From: Streptomyces xanthophaeus | Lineage (GTDB): Bacteria > Actinomycetota > Actinomycetes > Streptomycetales > Streptomycetaceae | Reading direction: 5' to 3' | DNA length: 64,000 nt | Assembly (NCBI RefSeq): GCF_000725805.1 | Contig: NZ_JOFT01000008.1 | Coordinates: forward strand, 186,001 to 250,000 | In this document: positions 51,679-60,557 of the stretch, piece by piece | Layout: each line of letters begins with the position of its first letter | Position numbering within the stretch: the stretch's first letter is position 1 | Made by a program: the position numbers and the translations under genes | Notes under the pieces: generated by a model | Seen by the model: the letters and a program-made list of their open reading frames with translations, nothing else | The model's database searches: none | Told to the model about the DNA's origin: nothing

Positions 51679-52466
51679 CGCCCGCACCGCCCGCAGGGGC
51701 CGCCCTCTACGACTGCGTCGTCGCGCACGCGCGCACCGCCCCCCTGCGGTACTCGTTCCGCCACCGCACCTACCTGTGGCTGGTCGACGTCGACGCCCTG
51801 CCCCGGCTGCCGCGCGTCCTGCGCCCCCTGGCCCGCTTCGACGCCCGCGACCACTTCGACGGCGCGGCGCCGAGCCTGCGCGCCGGACTCGACGCCTGCC
51901 TCGCCGCACAGGGGATACCGCCGGACGGCGGCCGCGTCCTGATGCTGGCCCACGCCCGGGTCCTGGGGTACGTCTTCAACCCGCTCACCCTGTACTGGTG
52001 CCACGACCGGTCCGGGGCCCTGCGGTGCGTGGTCGCCGAGGTGCACAACACCTACGGGCAGCGCCACGCGTACGTGCTGGAGACGGATGCCCACGGCCGC
52101 GCCGAGACCGCGAAGAGCTTCTACGTCTCGCCCTTCTTCCCCGTCGACGGCCGCTACCGGATGCGGCTGCCGGTTCCGGGCGAGCGGCTCGACGTCACCG
52201 TCCGGCTCGACCGCGCGGGCGGGCAGCCGTTCACCGCCACCGTCCGGGGCCGCCGCAGCCCCGCGACCCCGTCCGCCCTGCTCCGCGCCGCCCTGCGCCG
52301 CCCGTGGTCCACCGCGGCGGTCTGGGCCGGCATCCGCCGCCACGGCGTCCTGCTGTACCTGCGCGGTCTCCCCGTACAGCCCCGCTGCCCGAGCAGCGCA
52401 AGCAGCCCGAGCACACCCCACACGCCCCGCACCGCACCCGACACCCAGGAAGGCACCGGTCCGTGA
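51675..52466 (+). CDS. DUF1365 protein (Rv0448c-like)
   Basis: Protein of 263 aa starting at the overlapping GTG 51675. Landmarks are H-A-R-T-A-P-L-R-Y-S-F-R-H-R-T-Y at the start, R-V-L-G-Y-V-F-N-P-L-T-L-Y-W-C-H in the middle, V-H-N-T-Y-G-Q-R-H-A-Y and K-S-F-Y-V-S-P-F. No reaction is established for DUF1365, but it is genetically tied to the FAD enzyme and the CFA-type methyltransferase across many bacteria. It overlaps both neighbours by 4 bp. Confidence 0.93.
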   Translation: MTPAPPAGAALYDCVVAHARTAPLRYSFRHRTYLWLVDVDALPRLPRVLRPLARFDARDHFDGAAPSLRAGLDACLAAQGIPPDGGRVLMLAHARVLGYVFNPLTLYWCHDRSGALRCVVAEVHNTYGQRHAYVLETDAHGRAETAKSFYVSPFFPVDGRYRMRLPVPGERLDVTVRLDRAGGQPFTATVRGRRSPATPSALLRAALRRPWSTAAVWAGIRRHGVLLYLRGLPVQPRCPSSASSPSTPHTPRTAPDTQEGTGP

Positions 52467-53752
52467 CCCTTTCCCTCCCTCCCACGACGGACGAGCACGG
52501 GCGCGCGCACGCGTCCCGGCCGATACCGGCCCGGCAGCCCGACGCCGCGGCCTGGCCCGACGTGGTGTGCCCGCCGCGGCCGCGCCCGGGCCACACCGCG
52601 GCCGCCCGCCTGCTGGTGGGCCGGGCGCTGTCCGCCCTGCCGCTGCGCGTACGGCTCGGCGAGGACCGGCCGACCGGCGAAGGGCCCTCGCTGGACGTGC
52701 ACCGGCCCGAGGCGTTCTTCCGCCGGATCGGCAGCCAGGGGCTGATCGGTTTCGGCGAGTCGTACATGGCCGGTGAGTGGGACAGCGACGACCTGCCCGG
52801 GCTGCTCACCGTCCTCGCCTCGCACGTCGACGAGCTGGTGCCCGCCCCGCTGCGGCGGCTGCGCGGGGCCTGGGCGCGGCGCAGGCCCCGGACGCAGGAG
52901 AACACCGTGGACGGGGCGCGGGAGAACGTCCGGCGCCACTACGACCTGTCCAACGAGCTGTTCGCGGCGTTCCTCGACGAGACGATGACGTACTCGGCCG
53001 CGGTGTTCACCTCGTTCCCGGCCCGGCCCGAGGCGCTGGCCGCCGCACAGCACCGCAAGATCGACCGGCTGCTGGACCTCGCCGGGGCGGGCCCCGGCAC
53101 GCGGCTGCTGGAGATCGGCACCGGCTGGGGGGAGCTGGCGCTGCGGGCCGCCGCCCGCGGGGCCCGGGTGGTGACCGTGACCCTCTCCACGGAGCAGCGG
53201 GACCTGGCCCGGGCGCGCATCGCCGCAGCCGGGTACGGCGACCGGGTGGACGTGCGGCTGTGCGACTACCGCGAGGTGCGGGGCAGTTACGACGCCGTGG
53301 TCAGCGTGGAGATGATCGAGGCGGTCGGGGCCGCGTACTGGCCGGCGTACTTCGGGGCGCTGCACGACGCCCTGGTCCCGGGCGGACGCGTCGCCCTCCA
53401 GGCGATCACCATGCCGCACGAGCGGATGCTGGCGACCGGCCGGACCCACACCTGGGTGAGCAAGTACGTCTTCCCGGGCGGCCTCATCCCCTCGCGGGAG
53501 GCCATCGGGGAGAACGCGGTCCGGGCGGGCCTGCGGACCGTGCGCGACGACGGGTACGGCGAGCACTACGCCGAGACCCTGCGGCTGTGGCGCGAGCGCT
53601 TCGTGGAGCGCTCCGGGGCCGTGGCGGCACTCGGCTTCGACCCCACCTTCCAGCGCATGTGGGAGCTCTACCTCGCCTACTCCGAGGCCGGGTTCCGCTC
53701 GGGCTACCTCGACGTGCGCCAGCTCCTGTTCACGAAGGGGCCCCTGCGATGA
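52463..53752 (+). CDS. Cyclopropane-fatty-acid-synthase-family methyltransferase (first copy)
   Basis: SAM-dependent enzyme of 429 aa starting at GTG 52463 (GTGA overlap). The N-terminal domain (about 1-130) contains I-G-F-G-E-S-Y-M-A-G-E-W. The methyltransferase domain has H-Y-D-L-S-N-E-L-F, Y-S-A-A-V-F, SAM motif L-E-I-G-T-G-W-G-E-L-A and V-S-V-E-M-I-E-A-V-G. This last motif matches the UfaA1 (Rv0447c) type. It acts on unsaturated acyl chains of membrane phospholipids, adding a methylene or a methyl branch. Confidence 0.93.
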   Translation: MTLSLPPTTDEHGRAHASRPIPARQPDAAAWPDVVCPPRPRPGHTAAARLLVGRALSALPLRVRLGEDRPTGEGPSLDVHRPEAFFRRIGSQGLIGFGESYMAGEWDSDDLPGLLTVLASHVDELVPAPLRRLRGAWARRRPRTQENTVDGARENVRRHYDLSNELFAAFLDETMTYSAAVFTSFPARPEALAAAQHRKIDRLLDLAGAGPGTRLLEIGTGWGELALRAAARGARVVTVTLSTEQRDLARARIAAAGYGDRVDVRLCDYREVRGSYDAVVSVEMIEAVGAAYWPAYFGALHDALVPGGRVALQAITMPHERMLATGRTHTWVSKYVFPGGLIPSREAIGENAVRAGLRTVRDDGYGEHYAETLRLWRERFVERSGAVAALGFDPTFQRMWELYLAYSEAGFRSGYLDVRQLLFTKGPLR

Positions 53753-55041
53753 GGCCCGTCGCGGAGCGGGTCGCCGAACTGTCGGGGCTCTTCCTGGGCG
53801 GCCCGCTGCCGGTACGGGTGCGGGCCTGGGACGGCAGCGAAGCCGGTCCGGCCGACGCCCCGCTGGTCTCGCTGCGCTCCCCGGGCGCCCTGCGCAGGCT
53901 CCTGTGGCAGCCGGGCGAGCTCGGGCTGGCCGAGGCGTACGTGAGCGGTGAGCTGGACGTCGAGGGGGACCTCGCGGAAGGGCTCGGCCGCGCCGGGCGG
54001 GCCGTACGCGACCAGGGCCGGACGCGGCCGTCCGCGTCGCGGTGGGCCCGGGCGTCGGCGCTGGCCCTGGGCTTGGGGGCGGTGGGTCCGCCGCCACCCG
54101 CGCCGCAGGCACCGCGCGCCCGGCTCGGCGGACGTCCGCACAGCCAGGCCCGCGACCGGGCGGCCGTCAGCCACCACTACGACCTCTCCAACGCGTTCTA
54201 CCGGCTGCTGCTGGACGAGTCGATGGCGTATTCCTGCGCGTACTGGACCCGTCCCGAGGGCCCCGGCTACGGACTCGCCGACGCCCAGTACGACAAGCTG
54301 GAGCTGATCTGCCGCAAGCTCGGCCTGCACGACGGTTCCCGGCTGCTGGACGTCGGCTGCGGCTGGGGTGCGCTCGCCGTGCACGCCGCCCGCGAGCACG
54401 GGACGCGGGTGACGGCCGTGACGCTCTCGCGGCGCCAGCGGGACTTCCTCGTGGAACGCCTCGCGCGCGAGGGCCTCGGCGGCCTGGTCGACGTGCAGCT
54501 GCGGCACTACCGGCACATCGACGGCGGCGGGTACGACGCGGTGAGCGCCGTGGAGATGGGCGAGCACGTCGGGGACGGCGCGTACCCGGCCTTCGCGGCG
54601 CTCCTGCACGGTGCGCTGCGCCCGCAGGGCCGTCTGCTGGTGCAGCAGATGTCCCGGGGTGCCCGCGCACCGGGCGGCGGTGCCTTCATCGAGGCGTACA
54701 TCGCGCCCGACATGCACATGCGGCCGGTCGGGCAGACCGTGGGGCTGCTGGAGGAGGCCGGGCTGGAGGTGCGTTCGACGGAGTCCCTGCGCGAGCACTA
54801 CACCCGTACGGTCGATGCCTGGCGCCGTACCCTCGAGGAACACCGGTCCGAGTTCGAGGACCTCGTAGGGGAGGCCACGGTCCGGGTGTGGCGCCTCTAC
54901 CTGGCCGGGAGCTCCCTGGCCTTCGCCGAGCGCCGCATGGGCGTCGACCAGATCCTCGCCGTCCGCCCCGCGCGGGAAGGGACGTCCGCCATGCCGCCCA
55001 CACCCGCCTCCTGGTACGCGTCGCCGGAGCGGCCGCGATGA
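53749..55041 (+). CDS. Cyclopropane-fatty-acid-synthase-family methyltransferase (second copy)
   Basis: Protein of 430 aa from ATG 53749 (ATGA overlap). Same architecture as the first copy but clearly diverged: L-A-E-A-Y-V-S-G-E-L-D-V, H-Y-D-L-S-N-A-F-Y, Y-S-C-A-Y-W, SAM motif L-D-V-G-C-G-W-G-A-L-A, and S-A-V-E-M-G-E-H-V-G in place of V-E-M-I-E-A-V-G. The C-terminal tail (T-P-A-S-W-Y-A) is extra. The two copies probably act on different double bonds or make different products, one cyclopropane and one methyl-branch. Confidence 0.92.
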   Translation: MRPVAERVAELSGLFLGGPLPVRVRAWDGSEAGPADAPLVSLRSPGALRRLLWQPGELGLAEAYVSGELDVEGDLAEGLGRAGRAVRDQGRTRPSASRWARASALALGLGAVGPPPPAPQAPRARLGGRPHSQARDRAAVSHHYDLSNAFYRLLLDESMAYSCAYWTRPEGPGYGLADAQYDKLELICRKLGLHDGSRLLDVGCGWGALAVHAAREHGTRVTAVTLSRRQRDFLVERLAREGLGGLVDVQLRHYRHIDGGGYDAVSAVEMGEHVGDGAYPAFAALLHGALRPQGRLLVQQMSRGARAPGGGAFIEAYIAPDMHMRPVGQTVGLLEEAGLEVRSTESLREHYTRTVDAWRRTLEEHRSEFEDLVGEATVRVWRLYLAGSSLAFAERRMGVDQILAVRPAREGTSAMPPTPASWYASPERPR

Positions 55042-55874
55042 CCGGCGCGGCCTGGCCGGCCTTCGGCCTGAACCTGGCGGCGTCCGCCGGGGCGGCCCTG
55101 GCCGTCATGCTGCTGACCTTCGCCGTGGCCCGCGCCCGCGGTCTGCACCGGCTCGTGGACGTGGCGTGGGGCGTGGCCTTCACCGCCGTCGCCGTGGTCA
55201 CGTACGTCCTGTCGGCGGGCCACGGCGACGACACCCGCAGGCTCCTCCTCACGCTCGCCACCTCGGTGTGGGGGCTGCGGCTGGCCGCCCACATCGCCTG
55301 GCGCGGCCGGGGCCACGGCGAGGACCCGCGGTACGAGAAGCTGCTGGCCGGGGCGCGCGGCAGCCGTACGGCCCACGCCCTGCGCTCGGTGTACCTGCTC
55401 CAGGCGGCCCTGGTGTGGCTGGTCTCGCTGCCCGTGCAGGCCGGTGCGTACGCCGCCACTGCCGTGGGCGCGGTGGCCTGGGCCGGCGCGGCCGTGTGGG
55501 CGACGGGGCTGGCCTTCGAGGCGGTCGGCGACTTCCAGCTGGCCCGGTTCAAGGCCGATCCCGCCCACCGGGGCCTGATCATGGACCGGGGTCTGTGGGG
55601 CTGGACCCGCCATCCCAACTACTTCGGGGACTTCCTCGTGTGGTGGGGCATCTACCTGATGGCCTGCGCCGACTGGCTCACGGCGGCCCTGTGCCTGGTC
55701 TCGCCCGTGGTGATGAGCCTGCTGCTGACCCGCGGCAGCGGCAAGCGCCTCCTGGAGCGCCACATGGCCGGCCGGCCGGGCTACGCCGCCTACCTCGCCC
55801 GTACGAGCGGGTTCGTACCCCGCCCTCCGCGCGGTCCCCGCGGCGGCGCGCCCACGGGCGGGGCCGCGCGGTGA
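55038..55874 (+). CDS. DUF1295 membrane protein (Rv0446c-like)
   Basis: Polytopic protein of 278 aa from ATG 55038 (ATGA overlap), with about six TM helices. The C-terminal signature F-K-A-D-P-A-H-R-G, D-R-G-L-W-G-W-T-R-H-P-N-Y-F-G-D-F-L-V-W-W-G is that of DUF1295, related to the steroid 5-alpha-reductase/isoprenylcysteine-methyltransferase fold. It may reduce a double bond in a lipid product of the operon. Confidence 0.93.
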   Translation: MTGAAWPAFGLNLAASAGAALAVMLLTFAVARARGLHRLVDVAWGVAFTAVAVVTYVLSAGHGDDTRRLLLTLATSVWGLRLAAHIAWRGRGHGEDPRYEKLLAGARGSRTAHALRSVYLLQAALVWLVSLPVQAGAYAATAVGAVAWAGAAVWATGLAFEAVGDFQLARFKADPAHRGLIMDRGLWGWTRHPNYFGDFLVWWGIYLMACADWLTAALCLVSPVVMSLLLTRGSGKRLLERHMAGRPGYAAYLARTSGFVPRPPRGPRGGAPTGGAAR

Positions 55875-56626
55875 ACGGCGCCCGGTCGTACGGAGGTCCG
55901 GACCCGGAGGAAGGCGGGGGCGGGGGCGCAGGCGGGGCCGCTTCGCTGCGGGTGCGCCACGCTCCGGCGCGGCCGCGGGCGGCGGTCCTCTTCCTGCACG
56001 GCGGGCGGGCGGACGCCCTGGAGCCGCCGCCCGCCCTGAACCTGCCGGGCGCCCGGCTGGCCCTCTTCTCCTCGTCCCTGCTGCGTGCGGCGGGCCCCGG
56101 CCAGGTCGCGGTCGCCGACGTCCGCTACCGCCACCGGGGCTGGAACGGCCCGCGGGAGGACCCGGTGCACGACGCCCGGGCCGCGCTGGGCGCGCTCGTA
56201 CGGCGGACGGGGGAGGTGCCGGTGGTCCTGGTGGGGCATTCGATGGGCGGCCGGGCCGCCTTGCGCGCAGCGGGCCATCCGCAGGTGTGCGGGGTGCTGG
56301 CCCTCGCCCCCTGGTGTCCGCCGCACGAGCCCGTGGCCCATCTGCGCCACCGCCGCGTGGCGGTCCTGCACGACCAGCGCGACCGGGTCACCTCGGCCGA
56401 CGAGGCCTGGGAGTTCCTCGTACGGGCCGGGGCGGCGGGCGCCCGCACCCTGGGGGTCCGGATGCCCGCCGGCGGGCACGCCATGCTGCGGGACGCCCGT
56501 ACCTGGCACCGCATCACCACGTCGCTGGTGCTCGGCATGCTGGGCCTGGGGCCCCTGCCGCCCGCGCTGACCGGCGCCGGGCCCTCGGCCGGGGTGCTGG
56601 GGGCCGCCTCCCTCGACGGCCCGTAA
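55871..56626 (+). CDS. Alpha/beta hydrolase, last gene of the lipid operon
   Basis: Hydrolase of 251 aa from GTG 55871 (GTGA overlap). After a Gly-rich N-terminus, V-L-F-L-H-G-G-R-A-D-A marks the oxyanion region, V-G-H-S-M-G-G-R the nucleophile elbow, V-L-H-D-Q-R-D-R-V-T the acid and G-G-H-A-M-L the His. It belongs to the dienelactone-hydrolase/BAAT-like group. This gene is not part of the mycobacterial set and appears to be a local addition; a lipase or thioesterase role is possible. Confidence 0.88.
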   Translation: MNGARSYGGPDPEEGGGGGAGGAASLRVRHAPARPRAAVLFLHGGRADALEPPPALNLPGARLALFSSSLLRAAGPGQVAVADVRYRHRGWNGPREDPVHDARAALGALVRRTGEVPVVLVGHSMGGRAALRAAGHPQVCGVLALAPWCPPHEPVAHLRHRRVAVLHDQRDRVTSADEAWEFLVRAGAAGARTLGVRMPAGGHAMLRDARTWHRITTSLVLGMLGLGPLPPALTGAGPSAGVLGAASLDGP

Positions 56627-56743
56627 GGGGGTGCGGCCCGGGGTCTTCCGGGCGAGGATGAGGTGTGGAGCAAGCGCAGCCGCCGGCCGAGGCGGGCGAG
56701 CGGCCGCCGGCACCGACCGCGGCCCCGGAGGGGCGGGTGCGCG

Positions 56744-58837
56744 ATGCCTGACGAGATGCCGCCCCTCGCGGACCTGGTCAGCGGCGCCGCCCAGGACGCC
56801 GGGGGCTGGATGGGCGCCCTGCGGGTGGCCCTGGTCGCCACCAGCGGGGACGGGCACATCGTCCGCTGGAACCACGGTGCGCAGGAGCTGCTGGGATACG
56901 CCCCTCCGCAGGTGCTCGGCCGGCACATCGCCGACCTGCTCCATCCGGGCGCCGACCGGAGCCTGGGCCGGTCCCTGTGGGAGACGGCGGCCACCGGGCG
57001 CGGGGTGATGGGTACGGTCACCGCCTGGCACCGCGACGGTCATCCCCTGGAGCTGGAGATCTGGGCGTGCCCCGTCCCCGACCGGCGGCACGGCGCCTCC
57101 GCGGTCCTGGTGTTCGCCGCCGACGCGCACGCGGCACGCCGCATCCGGGGCTCCTCCGCGGTGTGGGACGGGCTGTTCGCCCGCTCGCCGGTGGGGATCG
57201 GCGTCCTCGACACGCAGCTGCGGTTCCTCCAGGTGAATCCGGCGCTGGAGGCGATGAACGGTCTCGCCGAGTCGGCGCACGTGGGCCGCCGCCTGGCCGA
57301 GGTGCTGCCCGAGGTCAACGCGGGCGAGATGGAGGCGGCGATGCACCAGGTCCTGGAGACCGGTGAACCGGTCCTGGACCGGCGCCGCACGGGGCGGACC
57401 CCCGCCGATCCGGAGCACGACCGGGTGTGGTCCTGTTCGTACGTGCGGGTGCAGGACCCCGGTGGCCGGCCGATCGGCGTGATCGCCTCCCTGCTCGACA
57501 TCACCGCGCAGCAGCGCGACCACACGGAGGCCGAGGCGGGCCGGCGCAGGCTCGCCCTGCTCAGCGAGGCGAGTTCCCGGCTCGGCGCCAGTCTGGACCT
57601 GGAACGCACCGCGCAGGAGCTGGCCGACCTGGCCGTGCCGCACTTCGCCGACGCCGTGACCGTGGACGTCCTGGACACCCTCGCGCGCGGCGACGAGCCC
57701 GGCATGGGACTGACGGGCGGCACCGCCCTGCGGCGCCTGGGCAAGGCTCCGCTGACCGGTTCCGACGTCACCCGCATCCTGGCTCCGCTCGGCCGGACCC
57801 TGTCCTTCCCGGTGGCCGCCCCCTACACCCAGGCCCTTGCGACCCGGCAGCCCTACCTCGTCGCCCGGCTCGACGCCGAGGCGGTCGCCCCGGCCGCCCG
57901 CCACACCTCCAAGCCCGCCCAGTTGCTGGAGACGGGCGTGCACTCGTTCCTGATGATGCCGCTCGTGGCCCGGGAGACGGTCCTCGGCGTTGCCACCTTC
58001 TACCGCACCCGTCCCGTGGGTCCCTTCGGCTCCGACGACGTCACGCTGGCCGGAGAACTCACGGCCCGGACCGCCATCAGCATCGACAACGCGCGCCTCT
58101 ACCTCCACGAGCACGAGACCGCGGTCGTCCTCCAGCGCAGCATGCTGCCGCAGCACGTCACCCCGCCTCCCGGCATCGAGATCGCCCACCGCTACCTGCC
58201 GGCCAGTGACGTCAACGAGGTCGGCGGCGACTGGTACGACGTCCTCCCCCTGACGGGGGGCCGGGCCGCGCTCATCATCGGGGACGTGATGGGCCACGGC
58301 ATCGCGGCGGCCGCGGTCATGGGGCGCCTCTCCGCCACCGTACGGGCGCTGGCTCGGCTCGACATGCCCCCGGCCGCGCTGCTGCACCAGCTGGAGGCGA
58401 CCCTGGCGGATCTGGCCGAGCCGATGCTCGCCACCTTCCTGTACGTGGTCTGCGACCCGGCCAGCGGGAACTGCACGGTCACCCGGGCCGGGCACCCGCC
58501 GCCTGCGGTCGCCGAACCCGACGGCACGGTCCGCCTGGTGGCGACCCCGCCCGGAGTCCCGCTGGGGGTCGGCGGCATCACGTTCACCACCACCGAGATC
58601 ACCCTGCCGCCGGGCAGTGTCCTCGTCCTCTACACGGACGGCCTGATCGAGGCCCGCAGCAGTGACATCGACGACCGGCTGCGGGAACTGACGGGGCTGC
58701 TCACGGAGTCGCAGCAGCCCTTGGACCAGCTGTGCGACTCGTTGATCACGCACCTGGTCCCGGCCTCCGCCGATGACGACATCGCCCTCCTCGTGGCCCG
58801 CATCGGCGCCAACACCCCTTCCTCAAAGCCGAGTTGA
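56744..58837 (+). CDS. PAS-GAF-SpoIIE (PP2C) protein phosphatase
   Basis: Regulatory phosphatase of 697 aa. ATG 56744 is chosen for the GGAGGGG site upstream. Two PAS domains (about residues 20-140 and 145-260) are followed by GAF (about 275-455) and a SpoIIE/PP2C domain (about 480-690) with S-D-V-N-E-V-G-G-D-W-Y-D-V, G-D-V-M-G-H-G and a final D-D-D-I-A-L-L-V. There is no kinase (HATPase) domain. Streptomyces proteins of this type dephosphorylate anti-anti-sigma factors of the SigB/SigF network. Confidence 0.93.
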   Translation: MPDEMPPLADLVSGAAQDAGGWMGALRVALVATSGDGHIVRWNHGAQELLGYAPPQVLGRHIADLLHPGADRSLGRSLWETAATGRGVMGTVTAWHRDGHPLELEIWACPVPDRRHGASAVLVFAADAHAARRIRGSSAVWDGLFARSPVGIGVLDTQLRFLQVNPALEAMNGLAESAHVGRRLAEVLPEVNAGEMEAAMHQVLETGEPVLDRRRTGRTPADPEHDRVWSCSYVRVQDPGGRPIGVIASLLDITAQQRDHTEAEAGRRRLALLSEASSRLGASLDLERTAQELADLAVPHFADAVTVDVLDTLARGDEPGMGLTGGTALRRLGKAPLTGSDVTRILAPLGRTLSFPVAAPYTQALATRQPYLVARLDAEAVAPAARHTSKPAQLLETGVHSFLMMPLVARETVLGVATFYRTRPVGPFGSDDVTLAGELTARTAISIDNARLYLHEHETAVVLQRSMLPQHVTPPPGIEIAHRYLPASDVNEVGGDWYDVLPLTGGRAALIIGDVMGHGIAAAAVMGRLSATVRALARLDMPPAALLHQLEATLADLAEPMLATFLYVVCDPASGNCTVTRAGHPPPAVAEPDGTVRLVATPPGVPLGVGGITFTTTEITLPPGSVLVLYTDGLIEARSSDIDDRLRELTGLLTESQQPLDQLCDSLITHLVPASADDDIALLVARIGANTPSSKPS

Positions 58838-58849
58838 TCGGCTCGGCGG

Positions 58850-59596
58850 TCAGCGGCCGTACGAACCGATGCCGACCAGGCAGTACACGTACTCGTTGAT
58901 GACGGTGGCGCCGCGGCTGTAGCGGTAGGAGAAGGCGTACTCGGTCTTGGGGTTGTCGTTGCAGCGGTCGAGGTCCGAGGTGAAGGGGAAGCTCTCGATC
59001 ACCCGGTAGTGCGCGTCGGACGCCGAGCAGGACACCTCCTCCACGCCGGTCACGGTCTGCGGCGTCGTCGAGTCCGGGAGGGTCCCGTTGAGACAGGTCC
59101 CCTTGTCGAAGGGGCTGGGCTCCGCCTCGGACGGGGAGGGGTCGGAGCCCGTCGCGGTGTCCTCAGGGGTCGGCGTCGGGTCCGGGGCCGGGGCCCAGGA
59201 CGAGGCGGCGCCCGAGGGATCGGGGCCCGGGCCGGAGCCGCCGCTGTAGGTGGACGAGGGGGTGGCGGTCGGGGTCCCGGAGGCCGTGTTGTCGCCGTCG
59301 TCCCCGTCGTTGAGCACGAGTATCCCGATGACGACGACGGCCAGGACCCCGAGCACCGCCAGGCATCCGCCGGCGCCCTTGCGGGTCCCCGGCGCGGGCT
59401 GCGCCGCACCCGCGGCCCAGTTCACCCTGACGCGCAGCAGCACCTCGTCCTCGCCGAGCCAGGCCCGGACGAGGTCGCCGTCGCGGGCCGGCGGGATGCG
59501 GAGCTGAGCGGTGCCGGTCCCCACGGGGACGGTGAGGATCACGCCGGCGGCGGCCTGTTGAGGAGTGAGCGTGACGGGGATTTCCTGCGACGACAC
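58850..59596 (-). CDS. LppU/SCO3897-like membrane-anchored protein
   Basis: Protein of 248 aa. I start at GTG 59596 (V-S-S-Q-E-I-P-V-T-L-T-P), which follows a GGGAGCAG site. Residues about 5-65 look like the DnaJ C-terminal substrate-binding strand pattern (V-T-L-T-P-Q-Q-A-A-A-G, L-R-I-P-P-A-R-D-G-D). Then come one TM helix (about 77-97), a Thr/Pro/Ser linker and a Cys-containing exported domain (F-D-K-G-T-C-L-N-G, V-S-C-S-A-S-D-A-H-Y-R-V), the LppU/SCO3897 module. Function unknown. Confidence 0.82.
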   Translation of the reverse strand: MSSQEIPVTLTPQQAAAGVILTVPVGTGTAQLRIPPARDGDLVRAWLGEDEVLLRVRVNWAAGAAQPAPGTRKGAGGCLAVLGVLAVVVIGILVLNDGDDGDNTASGTPTATPSSTYSGGSGPGPDPSGAASSWAPAPDPTPTPEDTATGSDPSPSEAEPSPFDKGTCLNGTLPDSTTPQTVTGVEEVSCSASDAHYRVIESFPFTSDLDRCNDNPKTEYAFSYRYSRGATVINEYVYCLVGIGSYGR

Positions 59597-59811
59597 CGGC
59601 TGCTCCCGAGGGTGAGGGTCGTGCGGACGTTTCCTGGCGTGCCCGTACGGATTCTGCCCGGTGCGCACGGGGTGACGCAGGCGTTCCGCAGGCCGGTCAC
59701 CGACCCCTGGAGATGTCCGGCCACACTGTGCACAGCAGCCCCGCATCCGCTACCTTGAACGCGTTCAGTTGCTTGTTCGGGCGGTCGCGGGACGCAGGAC
59801 GGAGGGCGGCC

Positions 59812-60264
59812 ATGGAATCCAGGGTCCTGACCGGCAGGGGTGCCCACGAGGGCGTCGGGGGCGGCACTCCCGAACGGGCCCATCCGTGGCAGGTCGCGCT
59901 GGTCCTGACCGCCCTGGCCGCCCCCGTGCCGCCCGGGTTCTCCTTCAGCCACTACACCGTGGGCTTCTGGTACCCGGTGGCGTTCTCCCTGACGGCCGCC
60001 CTGATCGCGCTGCCGCTGTTCTTCCACCGCCGCAGGTCCACGTTCGCGGGCTCCGCGGCGATCGTGGGAGCCGTGCTCGTCCCGTGGTCGGTCCTCGGGT
60101 CCCTGGCCGGCATGGGGGTGTTCTTCCTGTCGGTCCCCCTGTTGTGGCTGGCCGTCGCGGCGGACCCGCGCCGCAGGCCGGCGGCGGGGCCGGTGCTGGC
60201 CGCGGCCGGGGCCGTACTGGCGGTGGCGATGGTCGTGGTGCCCGGCTTCTGGTGGCAGCGGTGA
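59812..60264 (+). CDS. Small polytopic membrane protein
   Basis: Protein of 150 aa. The ATG at 59812 follows GGAGGGCGG. Four hydrophobic segments (about residues 28-45, 52-72, 80-112 and 123-143) suggest a four-TM protein. No family recognised. It is divergent from the LppU-like gene. Confidence 0.7.
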   Translation: MESRVLTGRGAHEGVGGGTPERAHPWQVALVLTALAAPVPPGFSFSHYTVGFWYPVAFSLTAALIALPLFFHRRRSTFAGSAAIVGAVLVPWSVLGSLAGMGVFFLSVPLLWLAVAADPRRRPAAGPVLAAAGAVLAVAMVVVPGFWWQR

Positions 60265-60292
60265 TGCCGGCCCGGGCGGGCCGTACGCGGAC

Positions 60293-60517
60293 TCAGAGGG
60301 GTTCGGTGGCGAAGAGCTCCAGGTGACCGCACCGCACGCAGCGGTAGGCGTCGATCCGGCGGCGCAGCCGCCCCATCCGCTTGGCCCCGCCGAGCCATCC
60401 GCGCTCCAGCGGTCCCGCGATCCAGCGGGCGAAGCCACGGGAGCCCTCGCCGGCGTCCTCGACGAACCCCGGCTCGATCCCTGCACCACCGCAGTGCCTG
60501 CACGTCACATTGTCCAC
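60293..60517 (-). CDS. Small zinc-ribbon protein
   Basis: Protein of 74 aa from GTG 60517. It has two Cys pairs, C-R-H-C near the N-terminus and C-V-R-C near the C-terminus, separated by a basic helical stretch, giving a four-Cys zinc ribbon. Longer in-frame starts exist but have no ribosome site and no sensible sequence. Unknown function. Confidence 0.65.
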   Translation of the reverse strand: MDNVTCRHCGGAGIEPGFVEDAGEGSRGFARWIAGPLERGWLGGAKRMGRLRRRIDAYRCVRCGHLELFATEPL

Positions 60518-60557
60518 CGGACGAGTGTACGAACGGCCGGGGCGCTCCGGGGCCGGG

